This document shows, piece by piece, positions 7,119 through 14,400 of a DNA stretch of 20,742 nucleotides. This DNA is from JBEVNX01 sp040507895 (GTDB lineage: Bacteria > Desulfobacterota > Binatia > JACPRU01). Location of the stretch: the NCBI GenBank assembly GCA_040507895.1, contig JBEVNX010000216.1:1-20742 (forward strand), written 5' to 3'. The position numbers and the translations under genes are program-made. Within the stretch, counting starts at the first letter, position 1; each line of letters begins with the position of its first letter. The notes under the pieces were generated by a model that was not told the DNA's origin, searched no databases, and saw only the letters and a list, made by a program, of their open reading frames with translations.

Positions 7119-8279
7119 TCACAAGCCCGCGTCGTGGAGCAGCTTCTCTAGCACAGTCTCGGCGCGGAAAAAGCGTTCGGCGAGAGCGCGCGCGGCTTCG
7201 CAGTGGCGGGAATAGTCGGCGTCGGCCGCCTCCAGCGCCGCAGCGGCTTGCTCAATGGTGCGAAACGCGAACAGCCCCTCGCCCGTCGGATAGAGTCGCG
7301 AGAAGCCCGTGTCCTCCACGACGACCGGCTTGCCCATCGCCAGGTAACAGGCGCTGCGGCAGCTGAACCATCCGCTCTCGGAAGCCACGTAGGCTTCCTT
7401 GGCGACGCTCCACTCTCCACGAGACGACCCGATGTAGTCGCGATAGCGCTCCATGGTCGTCGAATGCTCCCCCGCATCGACGATCCTCCATCCCGCGGCC
7501 GCCATCGCGTCCCGCGGCGCCGGTCCGGACAAGGCGATCTCGAGCCGAACTCGGACGCGATTCGGCAAATCGAGGAACCGCAGGAGCTCGACGTCCTTGC
7601 CGCCGTAGACCCGGCCGCCCAGGACCGGCAGAGCGGGCTTGGTCTTCCAGGACATCACGGTCGTGAAGCGCTCGTGCCCCGGGTCGCAGCGCGCCGGCCA
7701 ATCCTCGAGCGTGATCGGCTGGCGCGTCGTCTTCCACTCGAGCCCGCAGCGCGGCACTCGGCAGGCGGGGTCCATCATGTTCTCGGCCATCGTGAAGAAC
7801 ACGTCGTAGGCCCGGTACCAGCCGGGCTTCCGGCCGTTCGACGGGTCCCCGGCGTCCGCGGCGAGCCACGCCGCCTGCGTGTACAGCGGATCGCTGTCGT
7901 AGCAAGCGGTGACGCGCGCTCCCCGGTAGCTCTCGCGGAGCCAACAGCAATCCGAGACGTTGAGAAAGAAGTCGGCGCGTCGACAGCGTCGCCCGATCTC
8001 GTCCTCGGAGAGTCCGTAGAGCGTGCCCCGGGCATCGCGAAACGCGAACGACTTCGCCATGCCCGGGACCCGCGACATCACGCCGTACAGATGGCGCGCA
8101 TTCGAGGCTCCGTCGTCGCTGAACGTTGCCCGGCTCGGATCGTAAGCCCATTGGCCGGTGTCCTCGAGGTAGGTGACGTCGCAGCCGAGCGCCGCAAAGC
8201 CTTTGACGAACTGCAGATAGTCCCAGGCGACTCCGCCGAGCGGATAGGTCCCGATCAAGCCGGTGACCACGACCTTCAT
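7119..8279 (-). CDS. GT-B-like glycosyltransferase family protein, paralogue 2
   Basis: 386 residues. The start MKVVVTGLIGTYPLGG at 8279 is 4 bases after the preceding gene's stop; the frame continues far upstream, but only as antisense of the neighbour. It has two Rossmann-like halves. The N-terminal half has a glycine-rich loop (TYPLGGVAWDYL, 11-22) followed by LGCDVTYLED. The C-terminal half has SGWFSCRSACYLAMGKPVVV (302-321) and DTGF, a nucleotide-sugar-site-like block. YDSDPLYTQ (127-135) and FTMAEN (162-167) are shared with the neighbouring paralogue. Transfer of a sugar from an activated donor is inferred from the fold; donor and acceptor are unknown. CgeB/GT4-type families are the nearest I can name. 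Confidence 0.75.
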   Translation of the reverse strand: MKVVVTGLIGTYPLGGVAWDYLQFVKGFAALGCDVTYLEDTGQWAYDPSRATFSDDGASNARHLYGVMSRVPGMAKSFAFRDARGTLYGLSEDEIGRRCRRADFFLNVSDCCWLRESYRGARVTACYDSDPLYTQAAWLAADAGDPSNGRKPGWYRAYDVFFTMAENMMDPACRVPRCGLEWKTTRQPITLEDWPARCDPGHERFTTVMSWKTKPALPVLGGRVYGGKDVELLRFLDLPNRVRVRLEIALSGPAPRDAMAAAGWRIVDAGEHSTTMERYRDYIGSSRGEWSVAKEAYVASESGWFSCRSACYLAMGKPVVVEDTGFSRLYPTGEGLFAFRTIEQAAAALEAADADYSRHCEAARALAERFFRAETVLEKLLHDAGL

Positions 8280-8283
8280 CGCT

Positions 8284-9456
8284 TCAGCAGCCCGCGGCCT
8301 CGAGCAACGGCCGCAAGACGCGCGACGCCTCGAATTCCCCGCGGGCGATCGCGCGGGCGGCTGCAGCATGACCGGCGTAGTCCGCGCCGATCGCGGCGAA
8401 CGCCTCGACCGCGTCCTCGAGGCCGCGCACAGCGAACAGTCCTCGACCTGTCGGCACAACGTCGCCGAACCCGGTGTCCTGCACCACCACCGGCCTTCCC
8501 GCAGCCAAGTAGCAGGCGCTCCGGTCGCTGAACCAGCCGCTACGCAAGCGCACGTTCATGTCCTTGGCCGCGCTGAATTCGCCCTTCGAGGCCTGGATGT
8601 AGCGACGGTAGACGAAAGGGTCGGCGGAGACCGCGAGCGGTGGTCGTAGCCCCCACCCGCAAGCCGCGAGCGCCTGGCGATCCCGGGGAGCCCGCTCGAC
8701 GTCCATCGCCAACTCGAAGCGCTCGCCGGTGCGCTTGGGGAGGTCCAGGAACTTCCGCCACTCCATGCTCTTGCGCCAATGATACCGGACGCCGCGGAAC
8801 TCGAGGTCACGCTCGACCGCGTCCCATCTTCCGATCGTGGTGAACGCAGCGTCCGGCGGCGGCGACGGCCCGTCATCCCAGAGATCGCCGACGACGGGTG
8901 GCCGGCTCGGCCGCCACTCGAGGCCGCCCGTCGGCAGCGGGCTCCGGGAAGTTCCGACGTTCTCGCCGAAGGTGAAGAAGAGGTTGTGCTCGGCGAGTAG
9001 CCCGCGCAGCCCGGCATCTTGGTTCTCGAGCCGGATCTGTGTGAATGCCGGATCGATGTCGAGGTAGATACGCGCCGGCGGAAGCCGCCACTCGCCGAGC
9101 CGGTTCACGCCTGCGAGGTTGACGAGCAAGTCCGCCTCCGCCAAGCCGCGGCGGGTCGCCTCGCGGGAACGGCCGTGGAATTCGTTGCGCCGGGCGTCCC
9201 AGAAGGTCCACCGGCCGCCGAATCCGAACTCGCCGAGTACCTCGCCGAGGCAGCGCACGCCAAACGCGTAGTCCTCGCCACTCGCGCCGCTGCGCGGATC
9301 GTAAGCGAGAGGGTCGTATGCGGAGTCCTCGTAAAAGAGCACCTCGCAGCCGAGTCGCTCGAAGCCCAACAGGTAGTGCAACGCCTGCCAGACGTAGCCG
9401 CCGATCGGAAAGCGGGCAAAGTAGCCGGCGACGATCACCCGGGATCGGCGCGCCAA
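8284..9456 (-). CDS. GT-B-like glycosyltransferase family protein, paralogue 1
   Basis: 390 residues, a clear paralogue of the next gene in the operon. Shared blocks are FPIGGYVWQALHY (16-28), LGCEVLFYED (35-44), LDIDPAFTQ (132-140), FTFGEN (161-166), and SGWFSDRSACYLAAGRPVVV (306-325) with DTGF. The start is a TTG at 9456 preceded by GGAGG overlapping the exporter gene's end; a GTG six codons in is an alternative. The stop of the exporter gene is 3 bases upstream, so translation is coupled. The two copies have diverged most in the middle (about residues 45-120 and 180-280), which suggests different acceptors or donors. Activity is inferred from fold and context only. Confidence 0.75.
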   Translation of the reverse strand: MARRSRVIVAGYFARFPIGGYVWQALHYLLGFERLGCEVLFYEDSAYDPLAYDPRSGASGEDYAFGVRCLGEVLGEFGFGGRWTFWDARRNEFHGRSREATRRGLAEADLLVNLAGVNRLGEWRLPPARIYLDIDPAFTQIRLENQDAGLRGLLAEHNLFFTFGENVGTSRSPLPTGGLEWRPSRPPVVGDLWDDGPSPPPDAAFTTIGRWDAVERDLEFRGVRYHWRKSMEWRKFLDLPKRTGERFELAMDVERAPRDRQALAACGWGLRPPLAVSADPFVYRRYIQASKGEFSAAKDMNVRLRSGWFSDRSACYLAAGRPVVVQDTGFGDVVPTGRGLFAVRGLEDAVEAFAAIGADYAGHAAAARAIARGEFEASRVLRPLLEAAGC

Positions 9457-9459
9457 TCC

Positions 9460-11268
9460 TCACTCCTCCAGCGCCAGCAGCGGTCCTTCCTCCCCGGACT
9501 GGAGCCGTACCAGACGGGAGAAGAACCCCTGCTGGGCGACCAGCGCCTCGTAGCGGCCGCTCTCGATCACGCGCCCTTCGCGCACCACCACGATCTGATC
9601 CGCGTCGCGCACGGTGGAGAGCCGGTGCGCGATGATGAAGATGCTGCGGCCTTCCATGAGCGTCTTGAGCCCGGCCACCAGCAAGGCCTCGGTCTCCGCG
9701 TCCACCGAGGCCGTCGGTTCGTCGAGGATCAGAATCGGCGCGTCGCACAGCAGCGCGCGCGCGATCGTTAGTCGCTGCCGCTCGCCTTCGGAGAGATTCG
9801 CCCCACCCTCGCCGATGCGAGCATCGAGCCCGTGCGGTAGGCGCCGCAGGAAGGGAGCGAGCTGTGCCAGCTCCGCGGCGCGCTCGATCTCGGCGAGCGA
9901 CGCCCCGGGCCGGCCGTAGGCTATGTTCTCGCGCACCGTGGCGGAAAACACGATCGGGGGCTGCAGCACCATCGAGACGTTTCGACGAAGCGAAGAAAGC
10001 TGAAATTCGCGCAGATCCGTGCCGTCGAGCAGCACCCGCCCAGCGGAGGGATCGTAGAAGCGCGGCAGCAGGCTGATCAGAGTCGTCTTGCCCGCCCCCG
10101 TCGGACCGACCAGCGCCACCGAGGTGCCCGGTGGCACGACGAGCGACACGTCGGAGAGCACGAGGCGTTTGCCGTCGTAGGAGAAATCGACTTCCTCGAA
10201 GCTGACCTCGCCGCGCACGGTGCGGCGCTCGAGGACGAACGGACCGCCGGCCACGACCTCCGGCTCTTCGAGGATCTCGAACACTCGCCAGATGCCCGCT
10301 TTCGCTCCTTGGATGGTGCCGTAGGTCTGGCTGAGAGCGCTCACCGGAGCATACAGCAAGGCAACGTAGCCGAGGAAGACGAACACGTCGCCGACGGTCA
10401 TCTGCCCGGCCATGACTCGCCAGGCGCCGAGCCAGAGCACCAGCGCCGTCCCGGCGGCGATCAGCGTGTTGACCACACCCGAGTAGGCGGTCTGAACGAG
10501 ATAGAGGCGGCGATTCGCGCGCAGGCTCGCCGAGCTCTGCCTCAGAAATCGGCGATGCTCCGCTTCCTCCTGGGTGAAGGCCTGGACGACGCGGATCGCG
10601 GACAGGCCATGCTGCACGATCGTGTAGACGTCGCTCTCGAGCTCCCGCGCCGAGACCGAAACGTCGCTGATCCGACCCGTCATGCGCTGGATCGCCACGA
10701 AAAGCACGGGGCACACGCCAAGCGCGACGAGCGTCAGAAGCCAGTCGATGCGCAGCAGCACGATGGTCATGCCGACCAAGAACATCCCGGCACTGACCAC
10801 GGGGAACACTCCGTTCATCGTGAGCGCCTGGATCGCGTACGTGTCGGCGGTGAGGCGGTACAGTAGATCGCCGACTTGGCGCTTGACGTGGAACGAAAGC
10901 GACAGGCGCTGCAGGTGTTGGTAGAGGTCGCTGCGCAGGTCGTTCACCATCTTCTGGCCGATGGTGATCGTCGTCCGGTTGTTCCAATAGGAGATGGCTC
11001 CAAGCATCCCCTGCAGCAGCACCTGCGCGATCGCGCAGGCCGCGAGCAGCCCCGGTTTGCCAAGCGGCGCCCCGATGCCCAGCGGCGGGGGCTGGTCGCC
11101 GAGAACGGAATCGACGACGATCTTGAGCGGCCAGGGCCGCATGAGGTCGAAGGCGCTCATCAACCCGACCTGGGCAAGACCGAGCAGAAACGGCAGCCTG
11201 TAGGGGCGGATGTAGTGCAACAGACGCCGCGCCAGCGACGGCCGTGAGCTCGCCGCGGAGCCGCTCAC
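9460..11268 (-). CDS. ABC exporter, MsbA/NdvA type (fused membrane and ATPase domains)
   Basis: 602 residues, the standard half-transporter length. Six membrane helices span about residues 25-310. The ATPase domain has Walker A GPTGAGKTT (388-396), Q-loop Q436, signature LSEGE (492-496, a variant of LSGGQ), Walker B ILILDE (512-517) with the catalytic Glu, and the switch His H548. A homodimer should export a lipid-linked or free glycan or another amphipathic molecule across the inner membrane. The start is a GTG at 11268 whose GTGA overlaps the stop of the GH-GT2 gene; a much longer open frame upstream is only a shadow of that gene. The context points to export of the product made by the flanking glycosyltransferases. 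Confidence 0.9.
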   Translation of the reverse strand: MSGSAASSRPSLARRLLHYIRPYRLPFLLGLAQVGLMSAFDLMRPWPLKIVVDSVLGDQPPPLGIGAPLGKPGLLAACAIAQVLLQGMLGAISYWNNRTTITIGQKMVNDLRSDLYQHLQRLSLSFHVKRQVGDLLYRLTADTYAIQALTMNGVFPVVSAGMFLVGMTIVLLRIDWLLTLVALGVCPVLFVAIQRMTGRISDVSVSARELESDVYTIVQHGLSAIRVVQAFTQEEAEHRRFLRQSSASLRANRRLYLVQTAYSGVVNTLIAAGTALVLWLGAWRVMAGQMTVGDVFVFLGYVALLYAPVSALSQTYGTIQGAKAGIWRVFEILEEPEVVAGGPFVLERRTVRGEVSFEEVDFSYDGKRLVLSDVSLVVPPGTSVALVGPTGAGKTTLISLLPRFYDPSAGRVLLDGTDLREFQLSSLRRNVSMVLQPPIVFSATVRENIAYGRPGASLAEIERAAELAQLAPFLRRLPHGLDARIGEGGANLSEGERQRLTIARALLCDAPILILDEPTASVDAETEALLVAGLKTLMEGRSIFIIAHRLSTVRDADQIVVVREGRVIESGRYEALVAQQGFFSRLVRLQSGEEGPLLALEE

Positions 11269-13817
11269 GCGCGCTTTCCGGCAGGAAGCAGATTCATCGT
11301 CTGAGCGACGATCTCCAGCACGTGATGAAGGATCTGACCGAGACGATAGTTCTTGTAGAGCAGGAACCCGAAGTTCACGGTCCCGAGCACGATCGCGAAG
11401 CGAATCATCTCGCGCACCGAGAAGATCGCTCCCGCCATGACGAGCAGCCCGCAGGCGCCGAGCATCAGCTTGGCGACCCCGGACAAGCGCTGGCGGCAGC
11501 GCACGCGGAGCAGCCGCTTGCTTCCGCCGTGGTTCTCGACGGCGACCGCGATCTCCGAGCGCGCGAACGCGCCGCGGTGCACCTCGATGTCCCAGTCGTT
11601 CCAGCCGCGGTCGACGTCGATGAGGTACTTGCGCGGCAACAGGAAATCCATCAACCCCTGGATCAGACGCTCTTTCTCGATCCCTTGATCCGTCCAGTAC
11701 CCGACCCGGAACTCGGTGGCGATCCAACCCTCGGGCCACTGCTGCGGCTCGGCGAAGCGCACGGGCTCGACGTCGGCGAGCCCGCGTAGCCGCCACTTGT
11801 AGCGCTCGTAAGAGCGGACCAGCGGTCCGAGATAGATGAGCAGAGCGAGCAGCAGTCGGCTCTGCACGTCGTCGTAACGGGCGTCGAGCTTGCGAGACCA
11901 CGCGAGCGCGCCCGCCGCCGCCCACGAGATCGCCAGAGGGATGAACGACGGCAAAATGTAACGGCCTGACACGATCGCGCAGAGGCACAGGAACAGCGAC
12001 ACGACGGCCCATTCGAGCGTGAACGGAAGGTACGACACGAGGGAGCTCGGCGGCTCGTAGAGCGTCTGAAAGAGCCCGCGCCCGAAGGCGCCGTAGTAGA
12101 TCACGGGCCGGCGTGACAACAGCCCGGACGGCGAATCGCCGTAAATCCTCCCGAGCCAGCGCGACTGGCCGAGCATGTTGAAGCGGTAGGGATGCTTGAA
12201 GTACAGCAGCGCCTCGGCCTTGCCGTAACCGCGCTGCTGGCGGAGATACGCGCGCACGGTATTGCGGCGAAAGTGCCATACCATCGCGGCCGGGCTGAAG
12301 CCGATCTGCATGCCGCGGTTCTGCAGCCGCCAGCAAACGTCGACGTCGTCGCCCGCCGAGGTGAACACCGGGTCGAAGAGGCTGACCTGGTGCAAGGTGC
12401 TGCGCCGGAACGCCATGTTGCAGCCTGGGATGTGCTCGGCCACGTCGTCGTTGACGAGCACATGGGTCGGGCCGCCGGGCGCCACCGCGACGCATGACGG
12501 CACCCGCGAATCCTCGGGCGGGGGCAAGTTCGGACCGCCGGCTGCCACCCAGCCGTGCCGCACCATGGCGCCGATCAGGTACGTCAGCCAGTCGGGATCG
12601 ACGACGCAGTCGGAGTCGGTGAACACGACGTACTCGCCGGTCGCGGCCTCGATCCCGACGTTGCGCGCCATCGACAGGCCTTTGTTCTCCTCATGAATCA
12701 CCGCGAACGGGAACCGCCGGGCGATCTCCAGGGTTGTATCGGTCGAGCCGTCGTCGACGACGATGACCTCGAAATTCGCGTAGCGCAGTTGGAGCAACGA
12801 TTGGAGGCACGCCTCCATCGTTGACTCCGCATTGTATGAGCAGATGACCACCGAGACCTTCGGCGCCGCGACGAGCCGCGGCGGCAGGGCGCCTCGATAG
12901 AGCTCGCGCACCGAGTGATAGGCGGGCTTCGGGTCGCGCTCGCGCGTGACCAAGCCGAAAGCCCACCCGGAGATCGCCGAACCGCCCGTGAACCACTCGT
13001 CGGTCCACGCGAACACGAAGGTGCCGGCTACTCCGCCTTCGAAAGCGGCGCGGATTTGCCAGGATAGGATCTCCGCCTGCCGATTGGCGCCCTCGCGAAT
13101 CGAATCGATGCCGAACTCCGTGAGCACGAGCGGCTTGTCTTCCGCGAGGTTCTGCAGTCGCGCCAGGTAGCGGCGGAAGGCGGCTTCTTCGTGGAGATAG
13201 ACGTTGAAGCAGACGAAGTCGATGCAGTCTACGTCCAGGTACTCCGTCGACGGGAAGTTCGCGTAGCTCACCAGCGAGTCGGGATCGATCTCGCGAACGT
13301 CTTCGGCGAGCGTGCGCAGAAAATCTCGCACGCCCTCGGGGCCGCACCAGCGCACGACGTCCGGAGGGATCTCGTTGCCGATCAGGTAGGCGAGGATCGC
13401 CCGGTGGCCGGCGACGTTGCGCACCCCGTCGCGCACCAGCCGCCGGTTGGAGTCCATCGTCGCGGGCGAATCGAGGAAACAGGCATGCTGGGTCCAGGCG
13501 AGGCCGACGAGCACCCACAGCCCCGCCCGCTCGGCTTGGTCGAGCACCCAGCGCGGCGGTGGAGTGAAGGTGCGCACGCAGTTCGCGCCGACCTCGCGGA
13601 TCGCCGCGAAGTCGCGCTCCACCTGCTCGCGTTCGGGAAACAGCGCGCCGTGCGAGCCAGCCGCGAAGGGCCCGTACGTGACGCCGCGGACGAAGACCTT
13701 CTCACCGTTGTGAAAGAAGAACTTCCCGGCCACACGCGGCCTGCCTCGATGCGCAACCTCGGGAGATTCGGAGACAGCCGCCGACCGCGCCACGACCGCC
13801 AGGTTCGCCTTCGTCAT
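11265..13817 (-). CDS. Glycoside hydrolase (clan GH-A) - GT2 glycosyltransferase membrane fusion
   Basis: 850 residues. Domain 1 (about 30-310) is a TIM-barrel hydrolase of GH2/GH5 type with GNE (E149, acid/base) and TEFG (E234, nucleophile) both intact. Domain 2 (about 319-545) is a GT2 transferase: VSVVICSYNAE, VVDDGSTD (353-360), DSD (401-403), the GDDVDVCWR block (489-497) and QQRGYG (527-532). Hydrophobic segments near 601-618, 620-640, 780-800 and 803-821 anchor the C-terminal part. No signal peptide precedes the hydrolase domain, so its side of the membrane is unclear. It is the first gene of the operon and overlaps the exporter start. The likely role is synthesis and trimming of a surface or exported glycan; the sugar is unknown. 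The ribosome site before the ATG is weak. Confidence 0.85.
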   Translation of the reverse strand: MTKANLAVVARSAAVSESPEVAHRGRPRVAGKFFFHNGEKVFVRGVTYGPFAAGSHGALFPEREQVERDFAAIREVGANCVRTFTPPPRWVLDQAERAGLWVLVGLAWTQHACFLDSPATMDSNRRLVRDGVRNVAGHRAILAYLIGNEIPPDVVRWCGPEGVRDFLRTLAEDVREIDPDSLVSYANFPSTEYLDVDCIDFVCFNVYLHEEAAFRRYLARLQNLAEDKPLVLTEFGIDSIREGANRQAEILSWQIRAAFEGGVAGTFVFAWTDEWFTGGSAISGWAFGLVTRERDPKPAYHSVRELYRGALPPRLVAAPKVSVVICSYNAESTMEACLQSLLQLRYANFEVIVVDDGSTDTTLEIARRFPFAVIHEENKGLSMARNVGIEAATGEYVVFTDSDCVVDPDWLTYLIGAMVRHGWVAAGGPNLPPPEDSRVPSCVAVAPGGPTHVLVNDDVAEHIPGCNMAFRRSTLHQVSLFDPVFTSAGDDVDVCWRLQNRGMQIGFSPAAMVWHFRRNTVRAYLRQQRGYGKAEALLYFKHPYRFNMLGQSRWLGRIYGDSPSGLLSRRPVIYYGAFGRGLFQTLYEPPSSLVSYLPFTLEWAVVSLFLCLCAIVSGRYILPSFIPLAISWAAAGALAWSRKLDARYDDVQSRLLLALLIYLGPLVRSYERYKWRLRGLADVEPVRFAEPQQWPEGWIATEFRVGYWTDQGIEKERLIQGLMDFLLPRKYLIDVDRGWNDWDIEVHRGAFARSEIAVAVENHGGSKRLLRVRCRQRLSGVAKLMLGACGLLVMAGAIFSVREMIRFAIVLGTVNFGFLLYKNYRLGQILHHVLEIVAQTMNLLPAGKRA

Positions 13818-13859
13818 GGCTCAGAGGAGATTCCCGTCCATCGAGCGGCCCGGCGCTCG

Positions 13860-13887
13860 AATCTATCAAACGGCGACCGGGGTTCAA
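13860..13887 (-). promoter_or_regulatory. Possible sigma70-type promoter of the glycan operon
   Basis: Read on the minus strand, TTGAAC (13887-13882) and TAGATT (13865-13860) are separated by 16 bases, and the -10 box ends 42 bases before the GH-GT2 start codon. Each hexamer matches consensus at 4 of 6 positions. This is a pattern match only. Confidence 0.3.
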
Positions 13888-13900
13888 GCTCGGAAGCTTG
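13885..13900. promoter_or_regulatory. Inverted repeat in the divergent promoter region, possible operator
   Basis: CAAGCT-CGGA-AGCTTG is a perfect 6-4-6 inverted repeat in the gap between the divergent GH-GT2 and VOC genes. It overlaps the proposed -35 box of the operon, a position where a bound repressor would block transcription. No regulator gene is adjacent. Confidence 0.3.
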
Positions 13901-13954
13901 CGCCCAGTCTGGGGATTTGTGAAGAAGCTGGTGATTTCGTGGCGGCGACGAAAC

Positions 13955-14347
13955 ATGGTTCACGTTCGCTCTCTTGACCACTTCGTGTTGCGCGTGCGCG
14001 ATCTCGACCGCTCGCTCGCGTTCTATCACGGCCTTCTCGGGCTCCCGGTGGAAGGGCTCGAAGCTTGCCGTCGCGGCGAGCGCCCCTTCGTGTCGCTGCG
14101 CATCGGCGAATCGCTGCTCGACCTCGTGCCGGATCCCTCGTTCGAGCCCGCGGCGGCGCGCGCAGGCGGCTTCGTGCACTTCTGCGTGACGCTCGCCGAT
14201 CTCCCCGACGCAGTCCGTGCCCTCCGCGAGGCGGGCGTGAGCTTCCTTCACGACGAACCGACGGCGCGCGGCGGCGCGCGCGGGATCGGTCTCTCGATCT
14301 ACGCCGAGGACCCCGACCACTACGTCGTGGAGCTGAAGGAGCACTGA
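13955..14347 (+). CDS. VOC/glyoxalase-fold metalloenzyme-like protein
   Basis: 130 residues, a single vicinal-oxygen-chelate unit of two beta-alpha-beta-beta-beta modules. The start MVHVRSLDHFVLRV at 13955 is preferred to the in-frame start at 13898 because the domain begins at once. Likely metal ligands are H9 (LDHF), H75 (FVHFCV) and E126 (VVELKE). The fourth position, usually Glu or His, appears to be an aspartate in LLDLVP (D56). Members include glyoxalase I, ring-cleaving dioxygenases and antibiotic-binding proteins; the substrate cannot be told here. It is transcribed away from the glycan operon and converges on the kinase fusion gene. Confidence 0.8.
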   Translation: MVHVRSLDHFVLRVRDLDRSLAFYHGLLGLPVEGLEACRRGERPFVSLRIGESLLDLVPDPSFEPAAARAGGFVHFCVTLADLPDAVRALREAGVSFLHDEPTARGGARGIGLSIYAEDPDHYVVELKEH

Positions 14348-14395
14348 GCGCGCGGCACGCGCTGCCGCTCGAACGACGATCGCGGCGCCCGCCGC
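14347..14395. terminator. Two GC hairpins between convergent genes, possible bidirectional terminator
   Basis: AGCGCG-(5)-CGCGCT (14347-14363) begins at the last base of the VOC stop codon, and GCGGC-GCCC-GCCGC (14382-14395) ends just before the kinase gene's stop. Neither has a T-run, so intrinsic termination is uncertain; the position in a 53-base convergent gap supports it. Confidence 0.35.
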
Positions 14396-14400
14396 TCTAG

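Noticed and set aside
7203..8531. 442-codon plus-strand frame across the GT-B genes
   Set aside because: Antisense shadow without recognisable motifs.
8873..10987. 704-codon minus-strand frame across the exporter and GT-B genes
   Set aside because: Same strand but shifted frame; Arg/Gly-rich and interrupts two proteins with clear motifs.
11269..12495. 409-codon upstream extension of the ABC exporter frame
   Set aside because: It is the alternate frame of the GH-GT2 gene; the GTG at 11268 overlapping that gene's stop is the natural start.
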